Source: an uncultured Mollicutes bacterium (GTDB lineage Bacteria; Bacillota_I; Bacilli_A; RFN20; CAG-826). From it: a stretch of DNA of 64,000 nucleotides. The translations under genes and the position numbers were made by a program. Location of the stretch: contig UQXJ01000006.1 of assembly GCA_900545015.1 (NCBI GenBank), positions 1-64,000 on the forward strand. Direction: 5' to 3'. Under the pieces are notes generated by a model. That model was not told the origin of the DNA. It made no database searches and was given only the letters and a program-made list of their open reading frames with translations. Shown here in pieces: positions 1 to 7,798 of the stretch. Numbering within the stretch: the first letter of the stretch is position 1; the number at the start of each line of letters is the position of its first letter.

Positions 1-129
1 AATGTGAAAAAACGCTTAAATATCGAAAATATTATGAAAAAGTTAAAAAATAAGCTAAAAAGCGTTATTTTTCATCTCCCCTTTGCAAATGAATATTGTT
101 TTAAAAACTCATATAATAAGAAATTATCT

Positions 130-160
130 TAAAAAGAATGGATTTTTGCAGGGTTTTAGA
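130..160 (-). repeat. Dispersed short repeat, copy E (diverged)
   Basis: Read on the minus strand this matches the dispersed repeat seen best at 9518-9548 (core CTAAAACCTTGCAAAACTC) with several mismatches, including CCCTGCAAAAATC in place of CCTTGCAAAACTC. The TAA inside its CTAAAACC start is the stop codon of the SIR2-like gene, so the gene ends in the repeat. No clear terminator is seen between it and the window edge; only a weak pairing (AACGCTT with AAGCGTT, about 45 nt apart) is present. Confidence 0.5.
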
Positions 161-1463
161 TTTGATCTAACCAATTACCGATTTCTTCGTATTCATCAAT
201 CCAAATAGTTATTAAATCATAGCTAAAGAAATAATTCGTTACAGCACGATATGTTTTTTCATTATATCCAGTTTCTTTTTTCATAAATACAAAATTGAAT
301 TTCAATGGATTCGTTGAAACCTCAAGAAGTCTTTTCATATTTGGATCAGTTAAAGAAATTCCAATAAATAAGCATGTGCAAAAAGTGAAGTCATGCATTT
401 GTTTTGATATGTTCCGACTGTATGGATTGTTGTAAAGATAGAAATACTCCGATTCATTAAAAATTAAAGAGTCCCTATATTTTGATTCTTTATATTTATC
501 GTATGGAAGCAAACCATGGACGTGATAAATTGTGATTGACCCACCCTTTAGAATAAAACTATTTTCATCATAAACGCTCGTATAACGAATTTCGCGTTTT
601 TTCAAAAGGTACTCTAGATTTGTATCATAGTTATAAGTAATAACTTCGGTTGCAGGATGCTTTTCAAGATAATTAACACATCTAAAAAGTGTAGAATCAG
701 GATCATTAAAACTTTTAGCTTCTTTAAATAAATAAAGTTCATCATTTAATGATTTATAAGTATCAAAGCCATTGGTCTTTAAAATTTTGCCATTAACAAA
801 CAATTCATCGCCAACAAAGTGTTCAATTTCTTTTATAGCTTCTTCATCACCTTTATAAAATTCATCATTAATTGCATAGATAAGATTCTTCCAATCTTTA
901 GCACCATAATCACAATTAATTCCAGCCCCCATAACAAGATCAGCTTTAATCTTATATGTATAAAATCTTAATAAATAAAGAATGAAATTATCAGCACTAT
1001 TATTTATATTAGCCTTCGTTTCATCATTACTTAAATAATATAAAATTTCATCTTTAAAGAATTCACCACTCTTTTGAATTAAATTATATCTAAAAAATTT
1101 GCCTTCTATATAACCAGCAGCAATAAAATTTGATTCATCAAAATAAATATTCATACTTGCTTCTGGAATATATGGATCGTAATTTTTTATATTTGAAACT
1201 TTAAGGAAATTAATATGCCCCATTACATCTAAATTTTCTAAATTAACACCACGTGAAGAAAAGAAAATATGTGTAATGTATTTATGAAGGTGCATCTTTT
1301 TACTATTAACGATAACTTTAAAGTCGCAAGTTGGATCGAAATGAAATCCAAAACTTCTAAAAACAATATCTTTATAATCAACATTATTTATATAAAAAAG
1401 GTATAGCAAAATTAATAAGCACTTCTTTTTAAATATGTAGTTGTCTCTTTCAATTTTTTTCAT
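156..1463 (-). CDS. SIR2-like domain protein, possible NAD-cleaving defence effector
   Basis: About 435 residues. The C-terminal half carries SIR2-like (SIR2_2 type) motifs: a nucleotide-binding GAGIN near residue 180, TYNYDTN near 278 (the place of the TxNxD motif), HVHG near 316 (the place of the catalytic HG), a FNESEY segment near 347 and GISLTDPN near 370. The sirtuin zinc-binding cysteines are absent, so this is not a classical deacetylase. The first 170 residues match no domain I recognise. Related SIR2-like proteins are phage-defence NADases, but that role is inferred here. The start is the ATG at 1463: an upstream TTG in frame at 1469 has no ribosome binding site, and a promoter sits so close that the mRNA would be leaderless. 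The gene is monocistronic and divergent from the metal-resistance operon. Confidence 0.75.
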   Translation of the reverse strand: MKKIERDNYIFKKKCLLILLYLFYINNVDYKDIVFRSFGFHFDPTCDFKVIVNSKKMHLHKYITHIFFSSRGVNLENLDVMGHINFLKVSNIKNYDPYIPEASMNIYFDESNFIAAGYIEGKFFRYNLIQKSGEFFKDEILYYLSNDETKANINNSADNFILYLLRFYTYKIKADLVMGAGINCDYGAKDWKNLIYAINDEFYKGDEEAIKEIEHFVGDELFVNGKILKTNGFDTYKSLNDELYLFKEAKSFNDPDSTLFRCVNYLEKHPATEVITYNYDTNLEYLLKKREIRYTSVYDENSFILKGGSITIYHVHGLLPYDKYKESKYRDSLIFNESEYFYLYNNPYSRNISKQMHDFTFCTCLFIGISLTDPNMKRLLEVSTNPLKFNFVFMKKETGYNEKTYRAVTNYFFSYDLITIWIDEYEEIGNWLDQI

Positions 1464-1469
1464 ATACAA

Positions 1470-1498
1470 ATTTTATATCAGTATCAACCTATATTCAA
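1470..1498 (-). promoter_or_regulatory. Promoter of the SIR2-like gene
   Basis: On the minus strand a TTGAAT -35 box (1498-1493) and a TAAAAT -10 box (1475-1470) are separated by 17 bp. The ATG at 1463 follows the -10 box after only 6 nt, so transcription should start at or next to the start codon. Confidence 0.55.
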
Positions 1499-1515
1499 AA
1501 TATTTATTTTTCTTG

Positions 1516-1545
1516 TTGACAGTTGAACAATTGTTCAACTATAAT
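1516..1545 (+). promoter_or_regulatory. Promoter with ArsR/SmtB-type operator
   Basis: A TTGACA -35 box (1516-1521) and a TATAAT -10 box (1540-1545) are 18 bp apart. The 20-bp perfect palindrome at 1521-1540 (half site AGTTGAACAA) fills the spacer. Both its sequence and position fit an SmtB/ArsR-family operator that blocks RNA polymerase until metal releases the repressor encoded next to it. It is also close enough to affect the divergent SIR2-like promoter. Confidence 0.85.
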
Positions 1546-1568
1546 TAGCGAAGAAAGGATAAAGTGAT

Positions 1569-1913
1569 ATGAAAGTTGATACGCCTATTATTAATGAAGA
1601 AATCGTAAATAAGACAAAAAGAAAAATGATTTCAGAAAAAGAAATTTATGAAATCAGTGACTTCTTTAAAATATTTGGCGACTCTACTCGTTTACAAATA
1701 TTGTGGGCACTAGATGATAATCCTCTTTGCGTTGGAGATTTATGCAATGTTCTAGACATTACTAAAAGCGCCGCTTCGCATCAATTAAATATTTTAAAGG
1801 CCAATAAATTAGTTAAGTATAAAAAGAATGGGAAAAATGTAATTTATTCACTTGATGATGAACACGTATCTCTCATTATTGAAACAGCTAGACGTCACTT
1901 AAAGGAGAAGTAA
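1569..1913 (+). CDS. cadC: ArsR/SmtB-family metal-sensing repressor (CadC-like)
   Basis: A 114-residue winged-helix repressor of the SmtB/CadC/CzrA branch, the likely autoregulator of the operon. The DNA-recognition region runs from SDFFKIFGDSTRLQIL through the helix-turn-helix around ITKSAASHQLNIL. The C-terminal helix has D-x-H then H and E at +11 and +14 (LDDEHV...RRHLKE), the pattern of the CadC alpha-5 zinc regulatory site. The alpha-3N cadmium site is incomplete: the motif reads LCVGDLC rather than LCVCDL, and there are no N-terminal cysteines. I therefore infer a zinc-type sensor. A ribosome binding site (AGAAAGGATAAAG) precedes the ATG. The gene for the HMA protein follows after 2 nt. 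Confidence 0.88.
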   Translation: MKVDTPIINEEIVNKTKRKMISEKEIYEISDFFKIFGDSTRLQILWALDDNPLCVGDLCNVLDITKSAASHQLNILKANKLVKYKKNGKNVIYSLDDEHVSLIIETARRHLKEK

Positions 1914-1915
1914 TT

Positions 1916-2128
1916 ATGGACAAAATTTTTATTATTAAAGGATTAGATTGTGCAAACTGTGCGCTTAATTTAGAAAGAAAAATTAACAAGTTAGAAGGTG
2001 TTAATTCTTGCTCAATTAATTTCTTAGCAGGAAGAATGACAATCAACTTTGAAGAAGGAACTTTTGAAAAAATAGTCGATATTTGCAACAATTTTGAGGA
2101 TGGTGTCACTCTTAAAAGGATAAAATAA
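1916..2128 (+). CDS. Free-standing HMA heavy-metal-binding protein
   Basis: A 70-residue single HMA (ferredoxin-like) domain with the metal-binding motif GLDCANC (cysteines 12 and 15) after the first strand. It lies 1 nt upstream of a P1B ATPase whose own N terminus has no HMA domain, so it probably hands metal to that pump or replaces its missing sensing domain. A strong AAAGGAG ribosome binding site lies in the end of the preceding gene. The GLDCANC motif is typical of domains fused to Zn/Cd ATPases rather than of CopZ. Confidence 0.85.
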   Translation: MDKIFIIKGLDCANCALNLERKINKLEGVNSCSINFLAGRMTINFEEGTFEKIVDICNNFEDGVTLKRIK

Positions 2129-2129
2129 G

Positions 2130-4034
2130 ATGAAAGAAAAATTTGACAAAATAGTATTAGGACTAGCTTTTATAGCTACTATTGTTCTCCTTATTGTTGA
2201 AATTTTATATGGAGAAAATTCAATTAATGGAATGAGTGTAAACAATATTATCATTCTTCCTATATCATTAGTTTTTTACCTTCTTGTTTCATATGATTTA
2301 TTTATTGATTCATTCAAAGCAATTAAAAACAAAGATTTCTTCAACGAAGTTACACTTAGTTTAATCGCTACAATTGCCGCATTTGCTATTCAAGAGTATT
2401 GTGAAGGATTAGCTGTTGTTGTGTTCTTTCAAATCGGTGAAAAATTTGAAAAATATGCAGTTGATAAAAGTAGAGCTTCCATCAAAAGTATAATTGATTT
2501 AAGACCTGATACAGTTACACTTTATAATGATCAAATTGAAAAAGTTGTTGAACCTTTTGATGTTCAAATTGGCGATTTAATTATCGTAAAATCAGGAGAA
2601 CGTGTACCAGTAGATGGAATTGTTAAAAAAGGTTCTTCAAGCCTAGATACTTCTTCTATGACTGGAGAAAGTATTCCTAGAAAAATTAAGGAAGGCGAAG
2701 AAATCATAAGTGGAGTTATAAATATCGGTTCTCCTTTAATAATTAAAGTAACTAAAGAATTTTATAATTCAACAATGTCTAAAATGCTTGATCTTGTTGA
2801 AAATGCAAGTTCAACAAAGACAAAATCTGAAAAATTCATCACTAAATTTGCTAAAATTTATACCCCAATCGTTATTGCTTTAGCATTTATCATTGCTATT
2901 TTCCCTCCATTAATTTTAGCCTATAACAACTCAGAAATTTGGAGTCGTTATATTAGAAATGGTGCTTCATTTTTAGTAATTTCATGTCCATGCGCATTAG
3001 TTTTAAGTGTTCCAATGGCTTATTTTGTAAGTTTAGGTGCAGCAAGTAAAAATAAAGTCTTAATTAAAGGTTCTACTTATTTAGAAAAATTTAGAAACAT
3101 TAAAAATATTGTCCTTGATAAAACAGGAACAATAACAAAAGGCAATTTTGTTTTAAGTAAAGTCGAACCAACATCAAATGTAAATAAAGAAGAATTAATT
3201 GAACTAGCAATGCACGCTGAATATTATTCAAATCACCCAATCGCAAAAGCAATTATTAGAGACGAAAAACCAAAATTAGACTCTAATTTATTAAAAGATT
3301 ATAAAGAAATAGATGGTAAAGGTGTATACGTTGTATATAAAGATAAAGTTTTACTCGCAGGTAACGAAAAATTATTAGATGAATATAAAATTAATTATTC
3401 AAAAAAAAATACCGTTTTTACAAAAATCTATGTAGCTTATGATGGTAAATTTAAAGGTACGCTTGAAATCAAAGATGAGGTCAAAGAAACAAGCAAATTA
3501 GCCATTTCAAATTTCCATAAAAATGGTATTCAAAACGTTATTATGCTCACTGGAGATAACGATAAAATCGCTAATGAGGTAGCTAAAGAAGTTGGTGTTG
3601 ATAAAGTTTACGCTTCACTTCTTCCACTCGACAAAGTCAATAAGCTTGAAGAGATTAAAAAAACAGGTACTACTTTATTTATCGGTGATGGTGTTAATGA
3701 TGCTCCAAGTTTATCTCTTGCTGACATTGGAGTAGCAATGGGTGGTATTGGAAGTGATATTACCATTGAATCAAGTGATGCTGTCATTATGGATGATGAT
3801 TTAAATAAAGTTAACGAAGTTATTCATACAAGTAAAACTAATCAAAAAGTAGTTTATGAAAATATTATATTTGCTTTAATAATAAAAATTGGAACAATGA
3901 TTTTATCGTTAATTCCAAACTTACCAATCGAACCATATATTATGTGGTTTGCGATATTTGCAGATGTAGGTGTTACAATTATTTGTGTTATTAATTCATT
4001 AAGATTATTAAAATTAAAAAACAAAGCAAAATAA
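2130..4034 (+). CDS. cadA: P1B-type Zn2+/Cd2+/Pb2+-exporting ATPase
   Basis: A 634-residue P-type ATPase that exports soft divalent cations across the cytoplasmic membrane. Visible motifs are TGE (about 178-180, actuator domain), the membrane CPC at 286-288, phosphorylated aspartate in DKTGT (D330), an HP motif in SNHPIAKAI and GDGVNDAP near 530. The last helices hold the P1B-2 signature: a lysine in LIIKIGTM and an aspartate in ADVGVTIICVINSLRLL, which separates zinc/cadmium pumps from copper pumps. There is no N-terminal HMA domain; the preceding small gene supplies one. It is the last gene of the cadC-HMA-cadA operon. Confidence 0.93.
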   Translation: MKEKFDKIVLGLAFIATIVLLIVEILYGENSINGMSVNNIIILPISLVFYLLVSYDLFIDSFKAIKNKDFFNEVTLSLIATIAAFAIQEYCEGLAVVVFFQIGEKFEKYAVDKSRASIKSIIDLRPDTVTLYNDQIEKVVEPFDVQIGDLIIVKSGERVPVDGIVKKGSSSLDTSSMTGESIPRKIKEGEEIISGVINIGSPLIIKVTKEFYNSTMSKMLDLVENASSTKTKSEKFITKFAKIYTPIVIALAFIIAIFPPLILAYNNSEIWSRYIRNGASFLVISCPCALVLSVPMAYFVSLGAASKNKVLIKGSTYLEKFRNIKNIVLDKTGTITKGNFVLSKVEPTSNVNKEELIELAMHAEYYSNHPIAKAIIRDEKPKLDSNLLKDYKEIDGKGVYVVYKDKVLLAGNEKLLDEYKINYSKKNTVFTKIYVAYDGKFKGTLEIKDEVKETSKLAISNFHKNGIQNVIMLTGDNDKIANEVAKEVGVDKVYASLLPLDKVNKLEEIKKTGTTLFIGDGVNDAPSLSLADIGVAMGGIGSDITIESSDAVIMDDDLNKVNEVIHTSKTNQKVVYENIIFALIIKIGTMILSLIPNLPIEPYIMWFAIFADVGVTIICVINSLRLLKLKNKAK

Positions 4035-4199
4035 ATAAAAGAAGATTGTATAAAATAAAAAGAAAAATCCAACACCTATTAATAGGTACCAATACCACGC
4101 AAGGTGTCTAAAGCGGTCCAAAAAGGACTGCTTTTCTTTTTCTTCTACTATTTCTTTATTAATTTCGTTATTATTTTGTTCCATAATCAATTTGCTCAT
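4014..4199 (-). CDS. Small single-pass membrane protein, unknown function
   Basis: A 61-residue frame (or 56 from the internal ATG at 4184) with a charged, E/K/N-rich N terminus and one aromatic hydrophobic helix (WYWYLLIGVGFFFLFY). It overlaps the end of the upstream minus-strand gene by 29 nt, as expected for translational coupling. Its last codons run antisense into the 3' end of the cadA gene and its middle covers a plus-strand terminator, which lowers confidence. I recognise no family. Confidence 0.45.
   Translation of the reverse strand: MSKLIMEQNNNEINKEIVEEKEKQSFLDRFRHLAWYWYLLIGVGFFFLFYTIFFYLFCFVF
4111..4143 (+). terminator. Rho-independent terminator of the cadC-HMA-cadA operon
   Basis: The stem AAGCGGTCC/GGACTGCTT (one G-U pair) with a five-A loop is followed by TTTCTTTTTCTT. 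It lies about 75 bp after the ATPase stop codon and inside the opposing small ORF. Confidence 0.75.
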
Positions 4200-5298
4200 T
4201 TAATTTAGGTAGTTTATAATCGCCATCATATGAAAAATATATATCACTTGAGCATTGAGTATCAACTGCTCCAACAAGAGATATAACATCATAGCTTTCA
4301 TCACTATGTGCAGAGATTATTCTTAAATTATTATCTAGTTTAAAAGAACCACCAATAGCTTTAAATTCAGGTTTTTGTTTCATTTGTGCAATTGAACTTG
4401 CATCACGAGTTGTTGTTTTAATATATGAAGAGTAATTTGCAGCTGCCGTCTTATCAAGCGATAAAGTTAATTCATATCCATCATCAACTTTTTTAAATTC
4501 AGATGTATATTTAGTCTTCGATCCAGTTTTAGAATTCTTAATTTCAACAGTCTCATAATTTCCATTAGAATCTTTAAGTAAGACATCTTCTTTATAGTCA
4601 TAATTACAAGGTTTAAAAATAGACAAACCAAAATATGTAGAATAACTCTTAATCGGTTTATTATTTGCATCAAGTGCACCATTAGAATTTATTAAATATT
4701 TCGTCGACTTAGTGGATGAAGTTGAATAATCACATTTACGTTTTACAATTCCATTGTCTAAAATATTACGATAGTAATCGATATAATTTTCATATTCTTT
4801 CGAAAGTGGAGAATATGTTTTTGCATCATAATTATAAGAACGTTCTGCAAACTTAGCATTTGAACTATATGAAATATTTTCTTTAAAGTAGAGATTTTTT
4901 TCCTTTATCCAAGTAGAAACAGTTTCTTGATTATTAGGTCCAATTGGAGTTTGTGAAACAGCTAAATTGTATGTTCGTACCATAACTTTATCGCTTTTAA
5001 AAGTATTATGATATGCAGTTTCTGCAATATCTCCTACTTTTATTCCATCAACGCCAATAGCCGAACTCACATCTACGGTTGAAAAATCAGGTTTATTGTT
5101 ATCTAGTTTTAAAGCTTTAACAACTTTTTTAAATGAATCTGGTTTGCTTGAATAATCAACAGCTTTATCGAAATAAACACCATTAATTTCTTCTTTTGCA
5201 GGTTTAAACATATTGCCTAAAAACCAACCTGCAGCTCCACCTAAACTGCAGGAAATAGCGATAAGAGAAACTAAACCAACAAATGCTTTATTTTTCAT
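4171..5298 (-). CDS. Secreted or membrane-anchored protein, unknown function
   Basis: 375 residues. The N terminus (MKNKAFVGLVSLIAISC) is a signal sequence; a cysteine follows AIS at residue 17 and could be a lipobox cysteine, but the hydrophobic stretch continues past it (GGAAGWFLGNMF), so a plain membrane anchor is equally possible. The rest is polar, rich in S, K, N, Y and D, with no family I recognise, and probably faces outside. It overlaps the small membrane-protein ORF downstream by 29 nt. It is separated from the upstream serine dehydratase gene by a terminator. Confidence 0.75.
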   Translation of the reverse strand: MKNKAFVGLVSLIAISCSLGGAAGWFLGNMFKPAKEEINGVYFDKAVDYSSKPDSFKKVVKALKLDNNKPDFSTVDVSSAIGVDGIKVGDIAETAYHNTFKSDKVMVRTYNLAVSQTPIGPNNQETVSTWIKEKNLYFKENISYSSNAKFAERSYNYDAKTYSPLSKEYENYIDYYRNILDNGIVKRKCDYSTSSTKSTKYLINSNGALDANNKPIKSYSTYFGLSIFKPCNYDYKEDVLLKDSNGNYETVEIKNSKTGSKTKYTSEFKKVDDGYELTLSLDKTAAANYSSYIKTTTRDASSIAQMKQKPEFKAIGGSFKLDNNLRIISAHSDESYDVISLVGAVDTQCSSDIYFSYDGDYKLPKLNEQIDYGTK

Positions 5299-5324
5299 AA
5301 TTTCTTAATAATTTTAATTAATGC

Positions 5325-5366
5325 AATAAAAATAATCAACACTTTATGCCTATTATGTTGATTATT
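5325..5366 (-). terminator. Terminator after serine dehydratase gene
   Basis: Arms at 5331-5341 and 5356-5366 are an exact 11-bp inverted repeat (AATAATCAACA) with a 14-nt loop. On the minus strand the stem is followed by TTTATT. It lies just after the sda stop codon. Confidence 0.7.
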
Positions 5367-5371
5367 TCAAC

Positions 5372-6577
5372 TTATTTCTTAATTTTAGCAAGACCACCTA
5401 TTCCTGTTTCTTTATAATCTTTGCTTAAGCTTTCGCCTGTTATTCTCATCGCTTTTATACATTCATCAAAAGAAACCTTATTTTCTCTTAAAATCGCAAT
5501 ATCTTTAGCATATAAATAAGCAACATAGCTTCTAATTGCTCCAATTCCATTTCTTTCAATGCAAGGAATTTGAACGTATCCATCAACAGGATCGCATGTT
5601 AAGCCTAAGAAATGTTCAAGTGCAACTTCGCTAGCATATTCTATTTGATAAATATTAAGATCGTGTAAGTAGCAAAGTAGAGCAGCACCCATGCTTGATG
5701 CACTTCCTATTTCAGCTTGGCACCCATGAACTGCCCCGCTTAGTGAAGCATTTTCTTTTATAATAGAAGCAATAAGTCCGGCTACCTTTAGACCATTAAT
5801 TATTTTCTTCTTTTCAATATTTTTATATTTATACTCATAATAAATTAATGAAGGGATTATTCCGCAAGATCCACATGTTGGACAAGTGACAACAATGTCA
5901 CCATTTGCATTACCTTCACTTGCGCTATATGCAAATGCTGTTAATAAGATAAGTCGTTTTTCTTCATCATCTTTTATCTCTTTAGATTTATTAAAAAGTT
6001 CTTTTGCAACCCTTTTAATTCCGAGCTTTCCAGGCAAAATACCTGAGATTTGCAAGTTTTTTTCTACCAAATCACACACTTTTTCAAAAATATATGATAA
6101 AAATTCATCCATATCATTGTCTTCAAAAAAGTCACAAACCATGCTCATGTCAGTTATATTTTTAACTTTCATAAAGTTTTTTAAACCATCAAAAGTTTTA
6201 AAAGGATAAATATCTTTTTCATTATTCTTTGCTTTTAAATCCTTGGTAAAATCTCCTCCACCAATTGAAAAATACACTTGGCTAGAGATAATTTCATTAT
6301 TTAAATAAGCATCAAATATTAGTTTATTTGGATGTTCTAAATTCTTGAAAGTTTTGTCAAAAAGAACATCGATTTTTTTATTATCAAATGCAACTTTTAT
6401 AATTTTATCCGTGCCATGACCTTTGCCAGTTAAAGCAAGACTACCATAAAGCGTGCAAACAACTTTATCATATTTTTTTAAGCTATTTTTAAAATCAATT
6501 GCAGCATTGTATGGAGCGATCGTATGTGAACTACTAGGTCCTGGTCCAACTTTATATATAGATTTTATACTTTTCAT
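5372..6577 (-). CDS. sdaA: L-serine dehydratase, single-chain iron-sulfur type
   Basis: 401 residues. The enzyme deaminates L-serine to pyruvate and ammonia with a [4Fe-4S] cluster. The N-terminal beta-domain motif GPSSSHT starts at about residue 13. The alpha domain holds CPTCGSCG, AVHGCQAEIG and CDPVDGYVQIPC, whose cysteines match the cluster ligands of the family. Many Firmicutes split this enzyme into SdaAA and SdaAB; here both are one short chain (E. coli SdaA has 454). The start overlaps the stop of the XRE regulator by 4 nt (ATGA). A stretch at 6044-6065 resembles the dispersed repeat at 52605. Confidence 0.92.
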   Translation of the reverse strand: MKSIKSIYKVGPGPSSSHTIAPYNAAIDFKNSLKKYDKVVCTLYGSLALTGKGHGTDKIIKVAFDNKKIDVLFDKTFKNLEHPNKLIFDAYLNNEIISSQVYFSIGGGDFTKDLKAKNNEKDIYPFKTFDGLKNFMKVKNITDMSMVCDFFEDNDMDEFLSYIFEKVCDLVEKNLQISGILPGKLGIKRVAKELFNKSKEIKDDEEKRLILLTAFAYSASEGNANGDIVVTCPTCGSCGIIPSLIYYEYKYKNIEKKKIINGLKVAGLIASIIKENASLSGAVHGCQAEIGSASSMGAALLCYLHDLNIYQIEYASEVALEHFLGLTCDPVDGYVQIPCIERNGIGAIRSYVAYLYAKDIAILRENKVSFDECIKAMRITGESLSKDYKETGIGGLAKIKK

Positions 6578-6813
6578 AAATTATAAGTTCCACCTATTCC
6601 TTTAAATAATTCTTCAATGGTCATATTAAGGCCTTTAGCAATTTTAGAAACTGCCTTTAAAGTAGGATTTCTCGTCCCTCTTTCAATATCGCTTATGTAA
6701 TTCTTATTTAATCCAGTTCTAAAAGCTAAGTCCTCTTGTGAATATCCCTTTTTCTTTCTTAAATAAGTGACTCTTTTTCCGAACTCAAAATTAATATCAA
6801 CTTCAGTTATCAT
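6574..6813 (-). CDS. XRE-family helix-turn-helix regulator
   Basis: A 79-residue protein made almost only of a Cro/C1-type helix-turn-helix: FGKRVTYLRKKKGYSQEDLAFRTGL followed by the recognition helix NKNYISDIERGTRNPTL. There is no ligand-binding domain. It overlaps whiA by 11 nt on one side and sdaA by 4 nt on the other, so the three are translationally coupled. It may tune serine catabolism or its own operon; no target is visible. Confidence 0.88.
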   Translation of the reverse strand: MITEVDINFEFGKRVTYLRKKKGYSQEDLAFRTGLNKNYISDIERGTRNPTLKAVSKIAKGLNMTIEELFKGIGGTYNL

Positions 6814-7762
6814 AACGGTCTTTATATTCCTCCGCCAATTTTCTAATTTTTATAAACAAGTGATTAACGTTAGATTTTGATACAGTTTCACCAAGTTCCT
6901 CCCCAATAATTTCAGCTAATTCAGTATAGTTCGCTTCTAAATTAGAGAGTCTTGCTTTACATAAAAGTTTCATTTTTTCATTTTGAATATTATCAATTCC
7001 AAGTCTTCTATCAATTTCATTTATCCACTCTTCTTGCTTTTTAGCAATTTCTACAGTCTTTTTAAAATTATTTGAATCACAATTAATAAGTCTATTAGTT
7101 GCATTTGAATAGTCACGATTAATGCGAATATCTTCAAATTTCAAGCAACTATTATTTGCTCCTAAAAAAGCTAGAAATCCACTGATTTGATCACTTCTTT
7201 TTAAATAAACAATATATTTATTTCTTCTTTGAACGCATTTAAAACCAAGAGGGGTATTTTTGATTTTCGAAATTAATTTCAAAAGACTTTGTCCATAGCC
7301 CTCTTCATTAACAGCAAACTCAAAATGATAATTACTTGAATGTGGGTCCGTACAACTTCCACTAGCTAAAAATGCACCAATTAAATAACCACGAATTTTG
7401 TCTTCTTTATTTTGCAAACTATAAGCAATTTTTGTATCTAAAAAATCAATTTTTAAATCATCTAATACGTCTCCTCCATCATCAATATTAATTAAATATT
7501 CAATATTCTTATAGAGTTTCATAGATTTTAAAAAGCTAAAGGAAACTATCTTTTCTGAATAATATTTCTTTATCAATTTATAAATATATTTAGCAATTGA
7601 AGAATTTTCTGTTTTTAATACTAATTTCATTTTTCCACTGCTGAAAATTAAAGAACCACATTGACGTATAAATGCAGCTAAAATAGAGTGCTCTTCAGAA
7701 CTTAAAGCCTCCAAAGTAACTAATTCTTCTTTAATGATACGTGTAAAAGAAATATTCTCCAT
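6803..7762 (-). CDS. whiA: WhiA DNA-binding regulator
   Basis: A WhiA-family protein of about 319 residues with a LAGLIDADG-like fold followed by a C-terminal helix-turn-helix (KARLSNLEANYTELAEIIGEELGETVSKSNVNH). In Firmicutes WhiA affects cell division and chromosome segregation even without sporulation. I place the start at the ATG at 7762 (MENISF...), which aligns with the MSFASETKKEL start of the family; an in-frame GTG at 7780 would give 325 residues. A TATAAT box lies 6 nt before the ATG. The usual neighbours yvcJ and yvcK are absent; here it is linked to yitT, an XRE regulator and sdaA. Confidence 0.9.
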   Translation of the reverse strand: MENISFTRIIKEELVTLEALSSEEHSILAAFIRQCGSLIFSSGKMKLVLKTENSSIAKYIYKLIKKYYSEKIVSFSFLKSMKLYKNIEYLINIDDGGDVLDDLKIDFLDTKIAYSLQNKEDKIRGYLIGAFLASGSCTDPHSSNYHFEFAVNEEGYGQSLLKLISKIKNTPLGFKCVQRRNKYIVYLKRSDQISGFLAFLGANNSCLKFEDIRINRDYSNATNRLINCDSNNFKKTVEIAKKQEEWINEIDRRLGIDNIQNEKMKLLCKARLSNLEANYTELAEIIGEELGETVSKSNVNHLFIKIRKLAEEYKDRYDN

Positions 7763-7768
7763 GCTTAA

Positions 7769-7774
7769 ATTATA
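7769..7774 (-). promoter_or_regulatory. Possible internal promoter (-10) for whiA
   Basis: TATAAT on the minus strand 6 nt before the ATG at 7762. No good -35 box is visible and the upstream gene ends only 37 nt away. It fits the leaderless pattern seen at other genes here, but read-through from the upstream genes is also likely. Confidence 0.35.
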
Positions 7775-7798
7775 ACTCACAAACCTTTTAGTTTTTAA

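Noticed and set aside
1..75. Hairpin AACGCTT...AAGCGTT as terminator of the SIR2-like gene
   Set aside because: The loop would be about 45 nt and the stem only 7 bp; too weak to call.
156..1463. Classical sirtuin deacetylase
   Set aside because: The four zinc-binding cysteines and the usual GAGISxxSGIPDFR motif are lacking; the SIR2-like defence type fits better.
7769..7780. GTG at 7780 as the whiA start
   Set aside because: The sequence AAAAGG is only 3 nt before it and the family alignment favours the ATG at 7762; kept only as an alternative.
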